Position numbers and translations under genes: made by a program
The notes under the pieces: model-generated
The model's database searches: none
What the model saw: only the letters and a program-made list of their open reading frames with translations
What the model was told of the DNA's origin: nothing
Shown here: positions 17,035 through 26,444 of the stretch, piece by piece
How the letters are laid out: every line of letters starts with the position of its first letter
How positions within the stretch are numbered: position 1 is the first letter of the stretch
Assembly (NCBI RefSeq): GCF_914271485.1
Contig: NZ_CAJZAG010000001.1
Span: forward strand, 744,001 to 808,000
DNA from: Cupriavidus pampae
Lineage (GTDB): Bacteria > Pseudomonadota > Gammaproteobacteria > Burkholderiales > Burkholderiaceae
Direction of reading: 5' to 3'
Length of the DNA stretch: 64,000 nt

Positions 17035-17754
17035 TTACGCGTTTGCACCTCCGTCCACCTGCAGGATCGTACCCGTCGCGAAGCCGTTGGTCATCAGGAA
17101 CAGACCCGCTTCGGCAAGCTCGTCTGATCTGCCCACGCGCCCCACGGGTAGCGTGCTGCCGATCCCGTTGAGTACACCCTCGCGCACGTCTTCCGGCAGG
17201 AAGTCCCACGTCGAGCTATCGACGACCCCGGGAGAGACCACGTTGACGCGAATCGGGGCGAGCTCCAGCGCCAGCGTGCGTGCCAGTCCGTCGAGGCCAC
17301 CGTTGACCGCAGCCACGATACTTCCGCCCGAAGTGGCCTTGTATGCCGCCAGGCCGCTAAAGAACGTGATGGACCCGTCCTTGGACATACGGGATGAGAG
17401 GTGGCGCACAAGATAGATCGGGCCCCAGAACTTCGAGTTCAGCATCAAGTTGATCTCGACATTGCGCAGTTCGACAAATGGCTTGAAAGCCAGTGCCGCG
17501 GCGGTCGTAACCAGATGATCGACGCGCGGAATTTGCCGTGACACGGCCTCCACTTCGCCTTCGATGCCGATGTCGGCGCAATGCGTCACCACATCGCTGC
17601 CGAACGCTGCCTGCACAAGTGCGAGCCGCTCCGTCGAGCGGCCAATGATATGCACCTTCGCACCTGCGACAACCGCCTTCCGCGCCAGCGCCAGGCCGAT
17701 GCCGGAGGTGCCGCCAGCGATGACTACGGACTTGTCTTGAAGAGAAACGTTCAT
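17035..17754 (-). CDS. SDR-family protein lacking the YxxxK catalytic pair
   Basis: Short-chain dehydrogenase/reductase fold, 239 residues. The nucleotide site GGTSGIGLALARKA (residues 14-27) and C-terminal GTILQVDGGANA are normal. The catalytic region reads ITFFSGLAAY ... GGSIVAAVNGGLDGLARTL: where the family has YxxxK, I align Val147 and Asn151. S133 is kept. The NAG motif is also changed (TTAAAL). So it may be a binding or regulatory SDR, or use other residues. It is last of a run of minus-strand genes behind an RND pump and an MFS exporter, 17 bases after the latter. Confidence 0.85.
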   Translation of the reverse strand: MNVSLQDKSVVIAGGTSGIGLALARKAVVAGAKVHIIGRSTERLALVQAAFGSDVVTHCADIGIEGEVEAVSRQIPRVDHLVTTAAALAFKPFVELRNVEINLMLNSKFWGPIYLVRHLSSRMSKDGSITFFSGLAAYKATSGGSIVAAVNGGLDGLARTLALELAPIRVNVVSPGVVDSSTWDFLPEDVREGVLNGIGSTLPVGRVGRSDELAEAGLFLMTNGFATGTILQVDGGANA

Positions 17755-17771
17755 GATTTGGACTCCTGTCG

Positions 17772-19316
17772 TTAGAGATTGGATTGCCCGGCCGTGCCGA
17801 CGGCGTCGTCGTTCGAGCTCGTTCGACTCAGAAATCCGAACACCGAGCCGGCCGCCAGCACCGTGATGACGGTCATGATGTGCAGGAGGTTCTGGAATGC
17901 CTCGCCATATCCACTCAGCAGGTCGCGCGGATTGACGCCGGGGAGCGTGGCAATGGCGCGTGCCATATCGCCGGTGGCCAGACGTTGTGCGCTTTCCGCG
18001 ATATGTGCAGCGGTCTCACGCGTGCCAATGATGTCGCCGAGCACCGACTGCGCATACGCGGCCAGCACGGCGCTGGCGATGGCCAGCGCGATGCCTTCAC
18101 CGGCGACGCGCGTAGTGTTGAAAATGCCCGTTGCCATGCCCGCGCGTTCCTTTGGCACAACGCTGATCGCGAGGCCGTCCATCAGGCCCCACGGCATCCC
18201 CGCGCCAATGCCGATCAGCAGCATCGGCATGGCCACGGCGACGCCGGTGGTGGAAACATCGATACGGCTCAGCCATTGCAGACCTACTGCCGCGATCAGA
18301 AAGCCGATACCCGACAGCACGCCGGCAGAGACCCAGCGGGTCAGAGATGCCACGATCACAGGCACAACGAGCATTGGCAGGGACAACGCAATCATCAGGA
18401 TGCCGGCATCGATCTCGCTCAGACCCACCACGCCAATAAAACGCAGCGGCAGCAGGATGATCAACACGATGTAGCAGTAGCAGGTGCCGATCGGCAGCAT
18501 CTGCACGCCGATAAAGCGTGGATAGCGAAACAGCGTGAGGTCGAGCATCGGACGCTGCACGCGCGACTCCACCACGATGAAGACCAGCAGCATCAGCGCG
18601 GAAGCGGCGAGCAGCGCGATGACAAACGGATCGCTCCAGCCCAGCTCCGGTGCTTCGATCACGCCGTAGGTGAAAAGCACCAGCGTCGCCGTGAAGGTGA
18701 TGGTGCCCGGCCAGTCGAGGCCCTGTGCGTTGGGGTCGCGCGTCTCCCGCATGCGCAATGCGCCGAAGATCAGCGCGACGAGGCCCGTCAGCGCGGTGGA
18801 CAAGAACACTGCGCGCCAGCCGAACGTGGTGATCAGCGAACCTGCAAGTAGGGGACCGAAAGCGAGGCCGATGCCGAAGCTCGTGCCCAGCATGCTGAAC
18901 GCGCGTGTGCGGGCGTGGCCTTCGAACTCCTGGGCCATCGCGGCGGTACCGCCCGACAGTGCTGCGGCTGAGGCGATGCCCTGCAGCGCGCGCAGCACGT
19001 CGATCCAGAACACGGACGGTGCCAGTGCGAGCGCGAAGGACGTCAGCACGAAGAAGAACACGCCGCCCACGAACAGGCGCTTGCGCCCGTACACGTCGGC
19101 CAACGCGCCTGCGGCCATCAGGAGGCTGCCGAAGCTCAGCATGAACGCGTTAGTGATCCAGGTGAGTGATACCGCGCTGCCGCCGAGATCGCGGCCGATG
19201 GCGGGAGTGGCCACGGCGCCGCCGGAGAAACTGAGTGGCAGCACAATTGCCGCGAGACAGACGGCGATCAGCACCATTGATTGGCCACGATGTGTGCCCG
19301 TTGGAGGGGGAGTCAT
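17772..19316 (-). CDS. MFS multidrug exporter, DHA2 (14-helix) family
   Basis: Proton-driven efflux protein of 514 residues, about 14 hydrophobic segments. Motif A is seen in ALADVYGRKRLFVGG after helix 2, motif C in SFGIGLAFGPLLAGSL near helix 5 with WRAVFLSTA. The start MTPPPTGTHRGQSM was chosen; the upstream extension to 19394 is Arg/Ser-rich. Follows the outer-membrane factor gene by 89 bases on the same strand and may share its promoter or have its own. Confidence 0.87.
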   Translation of the reverse strand: MTPPPTGTHRGQSMVLIAVCLAAIVLPLSFSGGAVATPAIGRDLGGSAVSLTWITNAFMLSFGSLLMAAGALADVYGRKRLFVGGVFFFVLTSFALALAPSVFWIDVLRALQGIASAAALSGGTAAMAQEFEGHARTRAFSMLGTSFGIGLAFGPLLAGSLITTFGWRAVFLSTALTGLVALIFGALRMRETRDPNAQGLDWPGTITFTATLVLFTYGVIEAPELGWSDPFVIALLAASALMLLVFIVVESRVQRPMLDLTLFRYPRFIGVQMLPIGTCYCYIVLIILLPLRFIGVVGLSEIDAGILMIALSLPMLVVPVIVASLTRWVSAGVLSGIGFLIAAVGLQWLSRIDVSTTGVAVAMPMLLIGIGAGMPWGLMDGLAISVVPKERAGMATGIFNTTRVAGEGIALAIASAVLAAYAQSVLGDIIGTRETAAHIAESAQRLATGDMARAIATLPGVNPRDLLSGYGEAFQNLLHIMTVITVLAAGSVFGFLSRTSSNDDAVGTAGQSNL

Positions 19317-19405
19317 AAAATGGAGGAGATAAAAAGACGTTCGAATCCGCACGCTCCTCCGCATGCAGGAGAGGAGCGCGCGTGGGAGAGACAATCCGTG
19401 CAGAT

Positions 19406-20917
19406 TTATTGTTTCGCGACGGTCTCCGGCACACCCTGCCAGCCGCCGCCAAGGGCGCGGATCAGGTTGACCGTGGCGGCCGCTTGCACGCTCTGCAGTT
19501 GCACGGCGGCACGCCTGCTCTGCAGCGCTGTGCGCTCAGCATCTATCACGTCGAGGTAGTTGACCGCACCCTCGTTGTACTGCGTGCGTGAGATGTCCGC
19601 CGCGCGGCCCGCTGCACTGACTGCATCGGCCTGCGTCTGCGTTTGCGATTCCAGGATGCGCAGATCGGACAAACCGTCCTCCACCTCGCGGAATGCGGTG
19701 AGCACCTGCTGGCGATACTTCGCCACATCCTCTTCATACACGGCCCGTGCATTGGCGAGATTCGCGTTGCGGCGGCCGCCATCGAAGATCGGAATGTTGA
19801 GCGAGGTGCCCGCGAGCGGACCGAGCAGGAATGCACGGCTGCTCCACTTGAACAGATCGCCGAGTGTGGCGGACTCGAAGCCACCGACACCGGTGAGCGT
19901 CAGCGACGGAAAGAACGCCGCCTTGGCGATGCCGATACGCGCGTTGGCCGCGGCCATCGTACGTTCGGCGGCTGCCACATCGGGTCGGCGTTCGAGCAGC
20001 GACGACGGCAGACCTGCGGGAATACGCACGTTGATGGCCTGCAGCGGCGTGGGTGTCATCGAGAACTCTGCAGGCGCCTTGCCAAGCAATACCGCAAGGC
20101 TGTGCTCGGAGGCGGCGCGCAGCCGCTGAACGGTCATGGCGTCGGACTTCGCGGTAGCCAGTTCCGAGCGCGCACGCGCGACATCGAGTTCGCTGATATC
20201 GCCCTCCGCAAAGCGGCGCTCCACCAGTTGGAGCGCTTGCTGGCGCAGCTTCACAGTCGTGCTGAACACCTCCATCTCTGCGTCGTACCCGCGCAGCGCG
20301 AAGTAGTTCTGCGCCACGTCCGCCTGCAAAGCTAGCTGCACCGAGCGAAACAGCGCTTCACTACGTTGCGCCTCGGCCTTCGATGCATCGACCGTGGAAG
20401 CCACGCGGCCGAACAGATCCACTTCGTACGAAGCACTGGCCTGCGCGCGCCACAGCGTCTGCTGCGGAATATTTGTGCCGTCGGGCTGGAGTTGCGAGGC
20501 GGCCGACAGCTTCTCGCGCGTCGGACCGAAGCCCGCATCGAGCGTCGGATAGTAGCCGGCCTTGGCCGCCTGCACCAGCGCGCGCGCTTCCTTGAGCCGT
20601 GCAGCGGCGGCCTTGAGGTTCTGGTTGGCATCCAGCGCCTGCTGCTCGAGAGCGTCGAGCTGGCTGTCGCCGAAAATGGTCCACCACTCGCCACGCGCGA
20701 GTTCCTCGGAGGGTCGCGCCGTCTGCCAGTTGCCGCCTTCACCGGGCTTCAGCTGCATTTGCGTCCAGTCGGACGAGGCCTCCTTGAACTGCGTCTGCGT
20801 CGTGGCCGACGTTGCCGGCACTTCGTAGGTTGGCGCCAGCGAGCAACCGGCAAGCACCAGCAGCGAGGCCAACAGCATCGAGCCACTGGCCAGCCAGTTA
20901 TGCGATGAGGTCTTCAT
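19406..20917 (-). CDS. RND efflux outer-membrane lipoprotein (NodT/OprN family)
   Basis: TolC-like outer-membrane channel of 503 residues. A lipoprotein signal peptide ends in the lipobox LVLAGC (Cys about residue 26), followed by SLAPTYEVP, typical of NodT-family factors. Long Ala/Glu/Gln-rich coiled-coil helices (two repeats) form the periplasmic barrel. The start ATG 20917 has AGGAG eight bases upstream. It lies 22 bases after the RND permease, completing a tripartite pump. Confidence 0.93.
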   Translation of the reverse strand: MKTSSHNWLASGSMLLASLLVLAGCSLAPTYEVPATSATTQTQFKEASSDWTQMQLKPGEGGNWQTARPSEELARGEWWTIFGDSQLDALEQQALDANQNLKAAAARLKEARALVQAAKAGYYPTLDAGFGPTREKLSAASQLQPDGTNIPQQTLWRAQASASYEVDLFGRVASTVDASKAEAQRSEALFRSVQLALQADVAQNYFALRGYDAEMEVFSTTVKLRQQALQLVERRFAEGDISELDVARARSELATAKSDAMTVQRLRAASEHSLAVLLGKAPAEFSMTPTPLQAINVRIPAGLPSSLLERRPDVAAAERTMAAANARIGIAKAAFFPSLTLTGVGGFESATLGDLFKWSSRAFLLGPLAGTSLNIPIFDGGRRNANLANARAVYEEDVAKYRQQVLTAFREVEDGLSDLRILESQTQTQADAVSAAGRAADISRTQYNEGAVNYLDVIDAERTALQSRRAAVQLQSVQAAATVNLIRALGGGWQGVPETVAKQ

Positions 20918-20939
20918 GATGATCTCCTGGGTTGACGTG

Positions 20940-23900
20940 TTACTCGGCGGAAGCAACGGGCGCTTCGCCATGCAGCGGCTGGGTATGCGTGTGATGCTTG
21001 TCGATGAGGCGCTTGCCGCCAGTCAGCTTGCGCAGCGCCACGTAGAACACGGGCGTGAGCAGCAGGCCGAACAGCGTCACGCCGAGCATGCCGAAGAACA
21101 CGGCAATCCCCATCGCGCGGCGCATCTCAGCGCCGGCACCGGTCGACATCACCAGAGGCACCACGCCCATGATGAACGCGATCGACGTCATCAGAATGGG
21201 ACGCAGACGCAGGCGGCTCGCTTCGATCGCAGCCTGCACGATCGTGCGTCCCTGCATCTCCAGCTCGCGGGCGAATTCAACGATCAGGATCGCGTTCTTC
21301 GCGGACAGTCCCACGAGCACCATCAGGCCGATCTGCGTGAAGATGTTGTTGTCACCACGCGTGATCCACACACCGAGCAGTGCGGACAAGATCGACATCG
21401 GCACGATCAGCAGAATCGCCAGCGGCAGCGTCAGGCTTTCGTACTGTGCGGCCAGCACCAGGAACACCAGCAGCACGCTGATCGGGAACACCCAGAACGC
21501 GGCGTTGCCAGCCAGCACTTCCTGATATGTCAAGTCCGTCCATTCCATGCTGATGCCGCGGGGCAGCGTTTCGGCTGCAATGCGCTCGATGGCGGCCTTG
21601 GCCTGGCCGGACGAGTAGCCGGGCGCCGGGCCTCCGTTGATGTCGGCGGCAGTGAAGCCGTTATAGCGGACGACCATCTCCGGGCCATACGTTGGCGAGA
21701 CCGTGACCAGCGACGACAGTGGCACCATCTCGCCGGAGGCGTTGCGCGTCTTCAACTGCAAGATGTCGGCTGCCGTGGCGCGGAACTGCGAATCCGCCTG
21801 GGCGCGTACCTGGTACACACGGCCAAACTGGTTGAAGTCGTTCACGTACAGCGAGCCCAGATAGATCTGCATCGTGTCGAATACATCGGTCACGTTCACG
21901 CCCAGCTGCTTCGCCTTCGTGCGGTCCAGATCCACGTCAAGCTGTGGCACGTTGATCTGGTAGCTCGAGAACATCGGACCCAGTTCGGGTGCCTTGGCAG
22001 CGGCCTTCATGAACGCCTGCGTAGCGTCGTTCAGGGCTTCGTAGCCGAGCGAGGCGCGATCTTCAAGTTGCAACTTGAAGCCGCCGACCGTGCCCAGACC
22101 CTGCACCGGCGGTGGCGGGAAGGTGCCGGTGACTGCATCCTTGATGGCTTCTGCGAACTTCGCATTCAAGGCGGCGGCGATTTCGTCGGCGGATTCTCCC
22201 GGACCACGTTCCTTTGAGGGCTTGAGCACCGAGAAGACCAGGCCGCTGCTCGATGAGTTGCTGAGACCGTTCACCGATAGGCCCGGAAACGCGGGTACGC
22301 CGACCACGCCCGGCTGCTTCAGCGCGATCTCGGTCATCTTGCGCACCACTTCTTCTGTGCGTTCCAGCGAAGAGCCCGGCGGCAACTGGGCGATGCTTAC
22401 GAGATAGTCCTTGTCCTGAGCAGGCACGAACCCACCCGGCACAACCTTGCCCATGAGGATGGCACCGGCCAGCAGGACGCCGTAGACGGCAAACATCACG
22501 GTCTTGCGCCGGATGGCACTGCCCACGCCCTTGCCGTACGAATCCGAGCCACGATGGAACACTTTGTTGAAGCGCACAAAAAACGGCCCAAGTGCCTTGT
22601 CCATGGCACGGGTCAGTGCGTCCTTCGGTGCATGGTGATCCTTCAGCAGCAGCGCGGCGAGCGCGGGGGAGAGCGTCAGCGAGTTGAAGGCTGAGATCAC
22701 CGTCGAGATCGCGATGGTCATCGCGAACTGCTGGTAGAACTGGCCGGTAAGGCCCTTCATGAAGGCGAGCGGCACGAACACGGCGACCAGCGTCAGCGCG
22801 ATCGCGATGATCGGGCCGCTCACCTCCTGCATGGCCTTGTACGTGGCTTCGCGTGGAGTCAGCCCTTCGCTGATATTGCGCTCGACGTTCTCCACTACGA
22901 CGATTGCGTCGTCCACCACGATACCGATGGCGAGCACCAGACCAAACAGCGACAGCGCGTTGATGGTGAAACCGAAGCCGAGCAGCAGCGCGAACGTGCC
23001 GACGATCGATACGGGCACAGCCAGGAGCGGAATCAGCGACGCGCGCCAGGTCTGCAGGAACACGATCACCACCAGCACGACCAGCGCTATGGCCTCGAAC
23101 AGCGTGTGGATAACGGCGTCGATGGACTCCTTCACGAACTGAGTGGGGTCATACACAATATCGGCGCGAACGTCCTCGGGCATTTCTTTCTGAAGCTCTG
23201 CCATGATGGCGCGCACGTCATCCGAGATCTGCAGCGAGTTTGCGTTCGGCTGCTGGAAGATGATGATCTGGACAGCTTCCTTGTTGCTGAGCAATGCACG
23301 CAGCGCAAATTCGGCCGACGACAGCTCGATGCGAGCCACGTCGGACAGGCGCACCACGCCGCCATCCGGATTCGTCTTGAGGATGATGTTGCGGAACTGG
23401 TCCTCGGTCTTCAGACGGCCCTGCGCATTGATCGAGAGCTGCATCGGTACATTGGTCGCCATCGGTGCGCCGCCGACGATGCCTGCCGCCACCTGCACGT
23501 TCTGCTCGCGAATCGCCTTGACTACGTCGCTGGCCGTCATGTTCTGGCGAGCCACCTTCTGCGGATCGAGCCATACGCGCATGGAGTAATCACCGGCGCC
23601 CCACAGCACCACTTCGCCGACTCCCGGTACGCGTGCCAGACGGTCTTTGATATTGATGAGGGCGTAGTTGCGCAGGTAGGTCAGGTCGTACTTGCCATTC
23701 GGTGAGACGAGGTTCACACCCATGGTCAGCGTCGGCGAGGACTTGACCGTGGTCACGCCCAGCCGCTGCACGTCTTCCGGCAGACGGGGCAAGGCCTGAT
23801 TGACGCGGTTCTGCACGAGCTGCGCGGCCTTGTCTGGATCGGTGCCGAGCTTGAAGGTCACAGTGGTGGTCATGTTGCCGTCGCTGTTGGCTTGCGACTG

Positions 23901-24140
23901 CATGTACAGCATGTCTTCGACGCCGTTGATCTTTTCCTCGAGCGGCGAAGCGACGGTCTCAGCAATGACCTTCGGGTTCGCGCCGGGATATTGCGCGCGC
24001 ACCATCACCGAAGGGGGAACCACTTCGGGATACTCAGCGCTGGGTAACTGCACCAGCGCGATGAGGCCGGCCAGCAACACCACCACCGAAAGGACGCCCG
24101 CAAATATCGGGCGATCGATGAAGAACTTGGAAATGTTCAT
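20940..24140 (-). CDS. RND multidrug efflux permease, MexF-like (HAE1)
   Basis: Inner-membrane proton/drug antiporter, 1066 residues. It opens MNISKFFIDRPIFAGVLSVV; VVDDAIVVVENVERNI carries the conserved TM4 acidic residues and the two large periplasmic loops and 12 helices are of normal length. Segments such as ETVASPLEEKINGVEDMLYM and QSQANSDGNMTTTVTF are close to MexF. Start 24140 was chosen over an upstream in-frame ATG that lies at the adaptor stop. Middle gene of adaptor-permease-channel. Confidence 0.95.
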   Translation of the reverse strand: MNISKFFIDRPIFAGVLSVVVLLAGLIALVQLPSAEYPEVVPPSVMVRAQYPGANPKVIAETVASPLEEKINGVEDMLYMQSQANSDGNMTTTVTFKLGTDPDKAAQLVQNRVNQALPRLPEDVQRLGVTTVKSSPTLTMGVNLVSPNGKYDLTYLRNYALINIKDRLARVPGVGEVVLWGAGDYSMRVWLDPQKVARQNMTASDVVKAIREQNVQVAAGIVGGAPMATNVPMQLSINAQGRLKTEDQFRNIILKTNPDGGVVRLSDVARIELSSAEFALRALLSNKEAVQIIIFQQPNANSLQISDDVRAIMAELQKEMPEDVRADIVYDPTQFVKESIDAVIHTLFEAIALVVLVVIVFLQTWRASLIPLLAVPVSIVGTFALLLGFGFTINALSLFGLVLAIGIVVDDAIVVVENVERNISEGLTPREATYKAMQEVSGPIIAIALTLVAVFVPLAFMKGLTGQFYQQFAMTIAISTVISAFNSLTLSPALAALLLKDHHAPKDALTRAMDKALGPFFVRFNKVFHRGSDSYGKGVGSAIRRKTVMFAVYGVLLAGAILMGKVVPGGFVPAQDKDYLVSIAQLPPGSSLERTEEVVRKMTEIALKQPGVVGVPAFPGLSVNGLSNSSSSGLVFSVLKPSKERGPGESADEIAAALNAKFAEAIKDAVTGTFPPPPVQGLGTVGGFKLQLEDRASLGYEALNDATQAFMKAAAKAPELGPMFSSYQINVPQLDVDLDRTKAKQLGVNVTDVFDTMQIYLGSLYVNDFNQFGRVYQVRAQADSQFRATAADILQLKTRNASGEMVPLSSLVTVSPTYGPEMVVRYNGFTAADINGGPAPGYSSGQAKAAIERIAAETLPRGISMEWTDLTYQEVLAGNAAFWVFPISVLLVFLVLAAQYESLTLPLAILLIVPMSILSALLGVWITRGDNNIFTQIGLMVLVGLSAKNAILIVEFARELEMQGRTIVQAAIEASRLRLRPILMTSIAFIMGVVPLVMSTGAGAEMRRAMGIAVFFGMLGVTLFGLLLTPVFYVALRKLTGGKRLIDKHHTHTQPLHGEAPVASAE

Positions 24141-24164
24141 GATGAACTCCGTGGGCGACCCCAA

Positions 24165-25346
24165 TCAGGCCGCTGGCTTCGTGACGCGCGCAATGTCAAC
24201 CATGTTCACGGCGCGGGGCTTCACGGCGTCGTTCGGACGCACGCGCTGCATGCCGCCAACCACGATCTGGTCCCCGGCCTGCAGGCCCTTCTCGACAATG
24301 CGCAAGCCATCGTGGAGGTTGCCGATCTTGACTTCGCGGTACTGGACGCGGTTGTCCTTACCCACCACCAGCACGAACTTCTTCGCCTGGTCGGTGCCTA
24401 CCGCGGCGTCGTAGATCATCACGGCGTCGCGCGGCTGGCCGCCGCCGACCTTCACGCGAGCATAGAGGCCCGGCACTAGCGCGCCATCGGCGTTGTCGAA
24501 GCGCGCACGCACGCGGATCGTGCCGGACGAGACATCGAGGCGGTTATCGACCGAGACGATGGCACCCGTGCGCGAGTAGGCGCTTTCGTCTGCCAGGCCC
24601 AGTTCCACCGGCACTTCCTTCTTGCCGGTACCGCGCAGGTAGCGCAGGTAGGTCTGTTCATCGACCTCGAACGAGGCGTACATGGGAGACACCGACACCA
24701 GCGTCGTCAGCAGGGGCGCGCTGGCGCCGGTCGAGACGATGTTGCCGACGGTGAGTTCGGCGCGCGACACACGGCCCGCGACCGGAGCGACGACGTCGGT
24801 GTAGGACAGATTCACGCGGGCGGCATCCAGCGCGGCGCGCGCCGCCTTGACGCTGGCCGATGCTTCGCGAGAAGCGTTCTGCTTCTCGTCGTAGTCGCGC
24901 TTCGCGATGGCGTTGCTGCCGATCAGGCGATCCGCGCGCGCGGCGTCGCTCGATGCATAGGCGGCGCGCGCCTCCGCAGCGGCCAGTTGAGCGGCGGCGC
25001 GGTCAACCTCGGCCTGATACGGGCGTGGATCGATCGTGAAGAGCGATTGTCCTTTCTTCACCAGCTGGCCGTCCATGAAGTGCACGGCGACGATCTTGCC
25101 GGGTACGAGCGGACGGATATCGACCTTGTCGATTGCTTCGAGCCGGCCCGAGTACGACTGCCACTCGGTGATCTGCTTTGCCACGACCGGCGCGACATCG
25201 ACTTCCGCAGCCTGCGGTGCGGCGGCATCGGCCTGGGCATCGGCGATGGGGCCATGGATATGGCCGAACTGGGTGGCGGCACCGAGCGCACCCAGGACGA
25301 ACAATGTGCCCAGTGCGACGGAAAGCCGTTTGCGGTTGGTGTTCAT
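24165..25346 (-). CDS. RND efflux periplasmic adaptor, MexE-like
   Basis: Membrane-fusion protein of 393 residues with an N-terminal hydrophobic anchor/signal (residues 8-25). Lipoyl halves flank a helical hairpin: EAIDKVDIRPLVPGKIVAVHFMDGQLVKKGQ and VVAPVAGRVSRAELTVGNIV. No lipobox Cys is visible, so anchoring is by the N-terminal helix or it is free in the periplasm. First gene of the pump operon; a 17-bp dyad lies about 120 bases upstream at 25468-25484. Confidence 0.93.
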   Translation of the reverse strand: MNTNRKRLSVALGTLFVLGALGAATQFGHIHGPIADAQADAAAPQAAEVDVAPVVAKQITEWQSYSGRLEAIDKVDIRPLVPGKIVAVHFMDGQLVKKGQSLFTIDPRPYQAEVDRAAAQLAAAEARAAYASSDAARADRLIGSNAIAKRDYDEKQNASREASASVKAARAALDAARVNLSYTDVVAPVAGRVSRAELTVGNIVSTGASAPLLTTLVSVSPMYASFEVDEQTYLRYLRGTGKKEVPVELGLADESAYSRTGAIVSVDNRLDVSSGTIRVRARFDNADGALVPGLYARVKVGGGQPRDAVMIYDAAVGTDQAKKFVLVVGKDNRVQYREVKIGNLHDGLRIVEKGLQAGDQIVVGGMQRVRPNDAVKPRAVNMVDIARVTKPAA

Positions 25347-25467
25347 GTCAAAAAACTCCCACTTGGTTCAGACGATTCGAGACGAGGTTTCGGGGCGAGT
25401 CCGCCGCTTGGAATGCAGTATGGTTGCCGCCAATAAGGGGATAAAGGATGGTTTCGTGTTTTCTTTG

Positions 25468-25484
25468 TGTCTAATTTGGAGACA
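25468..25484. promoter_or_regulatory. LysR-type dyad upstream of the RND operon
   Basis: TGTCT-N7-AGACA with perfect 5-bp arms, 122 bases before the adaptor ATG. The surrounding 23 bases match 19 of 23 with the site upstream of the GST gene at 30331-30353. Both face minus-strand genes at similar distance. Confidence 0.6.
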
Positions 25485-25520
25485 ATTAGCCCGCAGGTCG
25501 GAATGCGGGAAATGCGGCCG

Positions 25521-26444
25521 CTATGGGATGGCCAGGCGCCGACGCAGGAAGGTAGCTGCGTCGTCGAGCACGGCCCTGTCGCACACCAGATCGCGGTGGC
25601 ACAGATCGCGGCGGCGCATCGCTTCGGTAGGCACGCCCGCCTGGATCAGGCAGCCTGCGTACAGCTCAGCCTCGGCGCGCATGGGGTCCTTCTCCGCACT
25701 GATCACGAGCGTGGGAGGCATGCCGCCGAGCCGCCGCGATTCGATCGGCGCCGCGTACGGATGCACCTGAAGCGCCATGCTGGGCAGCCACGCGCGATAC
25801 TGGCGCGCGCACTCGAGCGCATCGCGCTCGGCATCACGGCTGGCGTCACACGCAATGCGCGTCATGCTTGGGTCCAGCAGTGGGCCGATCAACGCCTGCG
25901 CCGCCACTCGTATGCCACCGCGGTCACGTGTCATCGCGGCCAGTCCATTGGCGATATTGCCGCCCGCGTCATGTCCCGCTAACGCGATGCGGCGTGCATC
26001 GGCGCGGAAGGTGCGCGCGTTGTCAATGGCCCAGCGCAACGCGAGAAACGCATCTTCTGGTGCGGCCGGGAATGGATACTTCGGCGCCAGCGAATAACCG
26101 ACGGATATGACCCACGCAGGGATAGACTCGGCCAGGTGCGCGGCCTGCGTCTCGGCCTCATCGAGACTACCTCCGATAAATCCGCCACCGTGGAAATAGA
26201 GCACGATGGGCAACAGGTCCTTCTCGAACGTGGGCCGGTAATGGCGCAGCACAATGTGCTGCGCGTGGCCCGAGATCGGAACCTCCAGAACTTCCAGTTT
26301 TGGGTTCATGAAAACGCCTTGTTCCGCGATGGCGGAAGCAGCGGCCGCTCGACCAGCCGCACTGTACGGCGTACCGGCGCGCAAATAATCCACTGCAAAC
26401 GACCAACAGAATTCTTGTAGATGGAAAAATCGCCCGGAAGTCAT
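25521..26444 (-). CDS. HSL-type alpha/beta hydrolase with Asp at the nucleophile position
   Basis: Alpha/beta-hydrolase of the hormone-sensitive-lipase family, 307 residues. The oxyanion motif HGGGF (85-89) is intact, as are the acid region SAEKDP and a His in LCHRD, but the elbow that normally reads GDSAGG is GHDAGG, so Ser is replaced by Asp159 (codon 25968-25970). GxDxG elbows occur in haloalkane dehalogenases and epoxide hydrolases. The ATG overlaps the stop of the upstream LysR gene as ATGA, supporting this start; a shorter product from ATG 26309 is possible. The protein may be a non-esterase or inactive. Confidence 0.8.
   Translation of the reverse strand: MTSGRFFHLQEFCWSFAVDYLRAGTPYSAAGRAAAASAIAEQGVFMNPKLEVLEVPISGHAQHIVLRHYRPTFEKDLLPIVLYFHGGGFIGGSLDEAETQAAHLAESIPAWVISVGYSLAPKYPFPAAPEDAFLALRWAIDNARTFRADARRIALAGHDAGGNIANGLAAMTRDRGGIRVAAQALIGPLLDPSMTRIACDASRDAERDALECARQYRAWLPSMALQVHPYAAPIESRRLGGMPPTLVISAEKDPMRAEAELYAGCLIQAGVPTEAMRRRDLCHRDLVCDRAVLDDAATFLRRRLAIP

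Noticed and set aside
16826..17209. Minus-strand frame between livF and the SDR gene
   Set aside because: Overlaps the SDR end in another frame, Arg/Gly-rich, no ribosome site or family pattern.
20916..22217. A 433-codon plus-strand frame
   Set aside because: Antisense shadow of the RND permease with the same His/Arg/Gln-rich composition.
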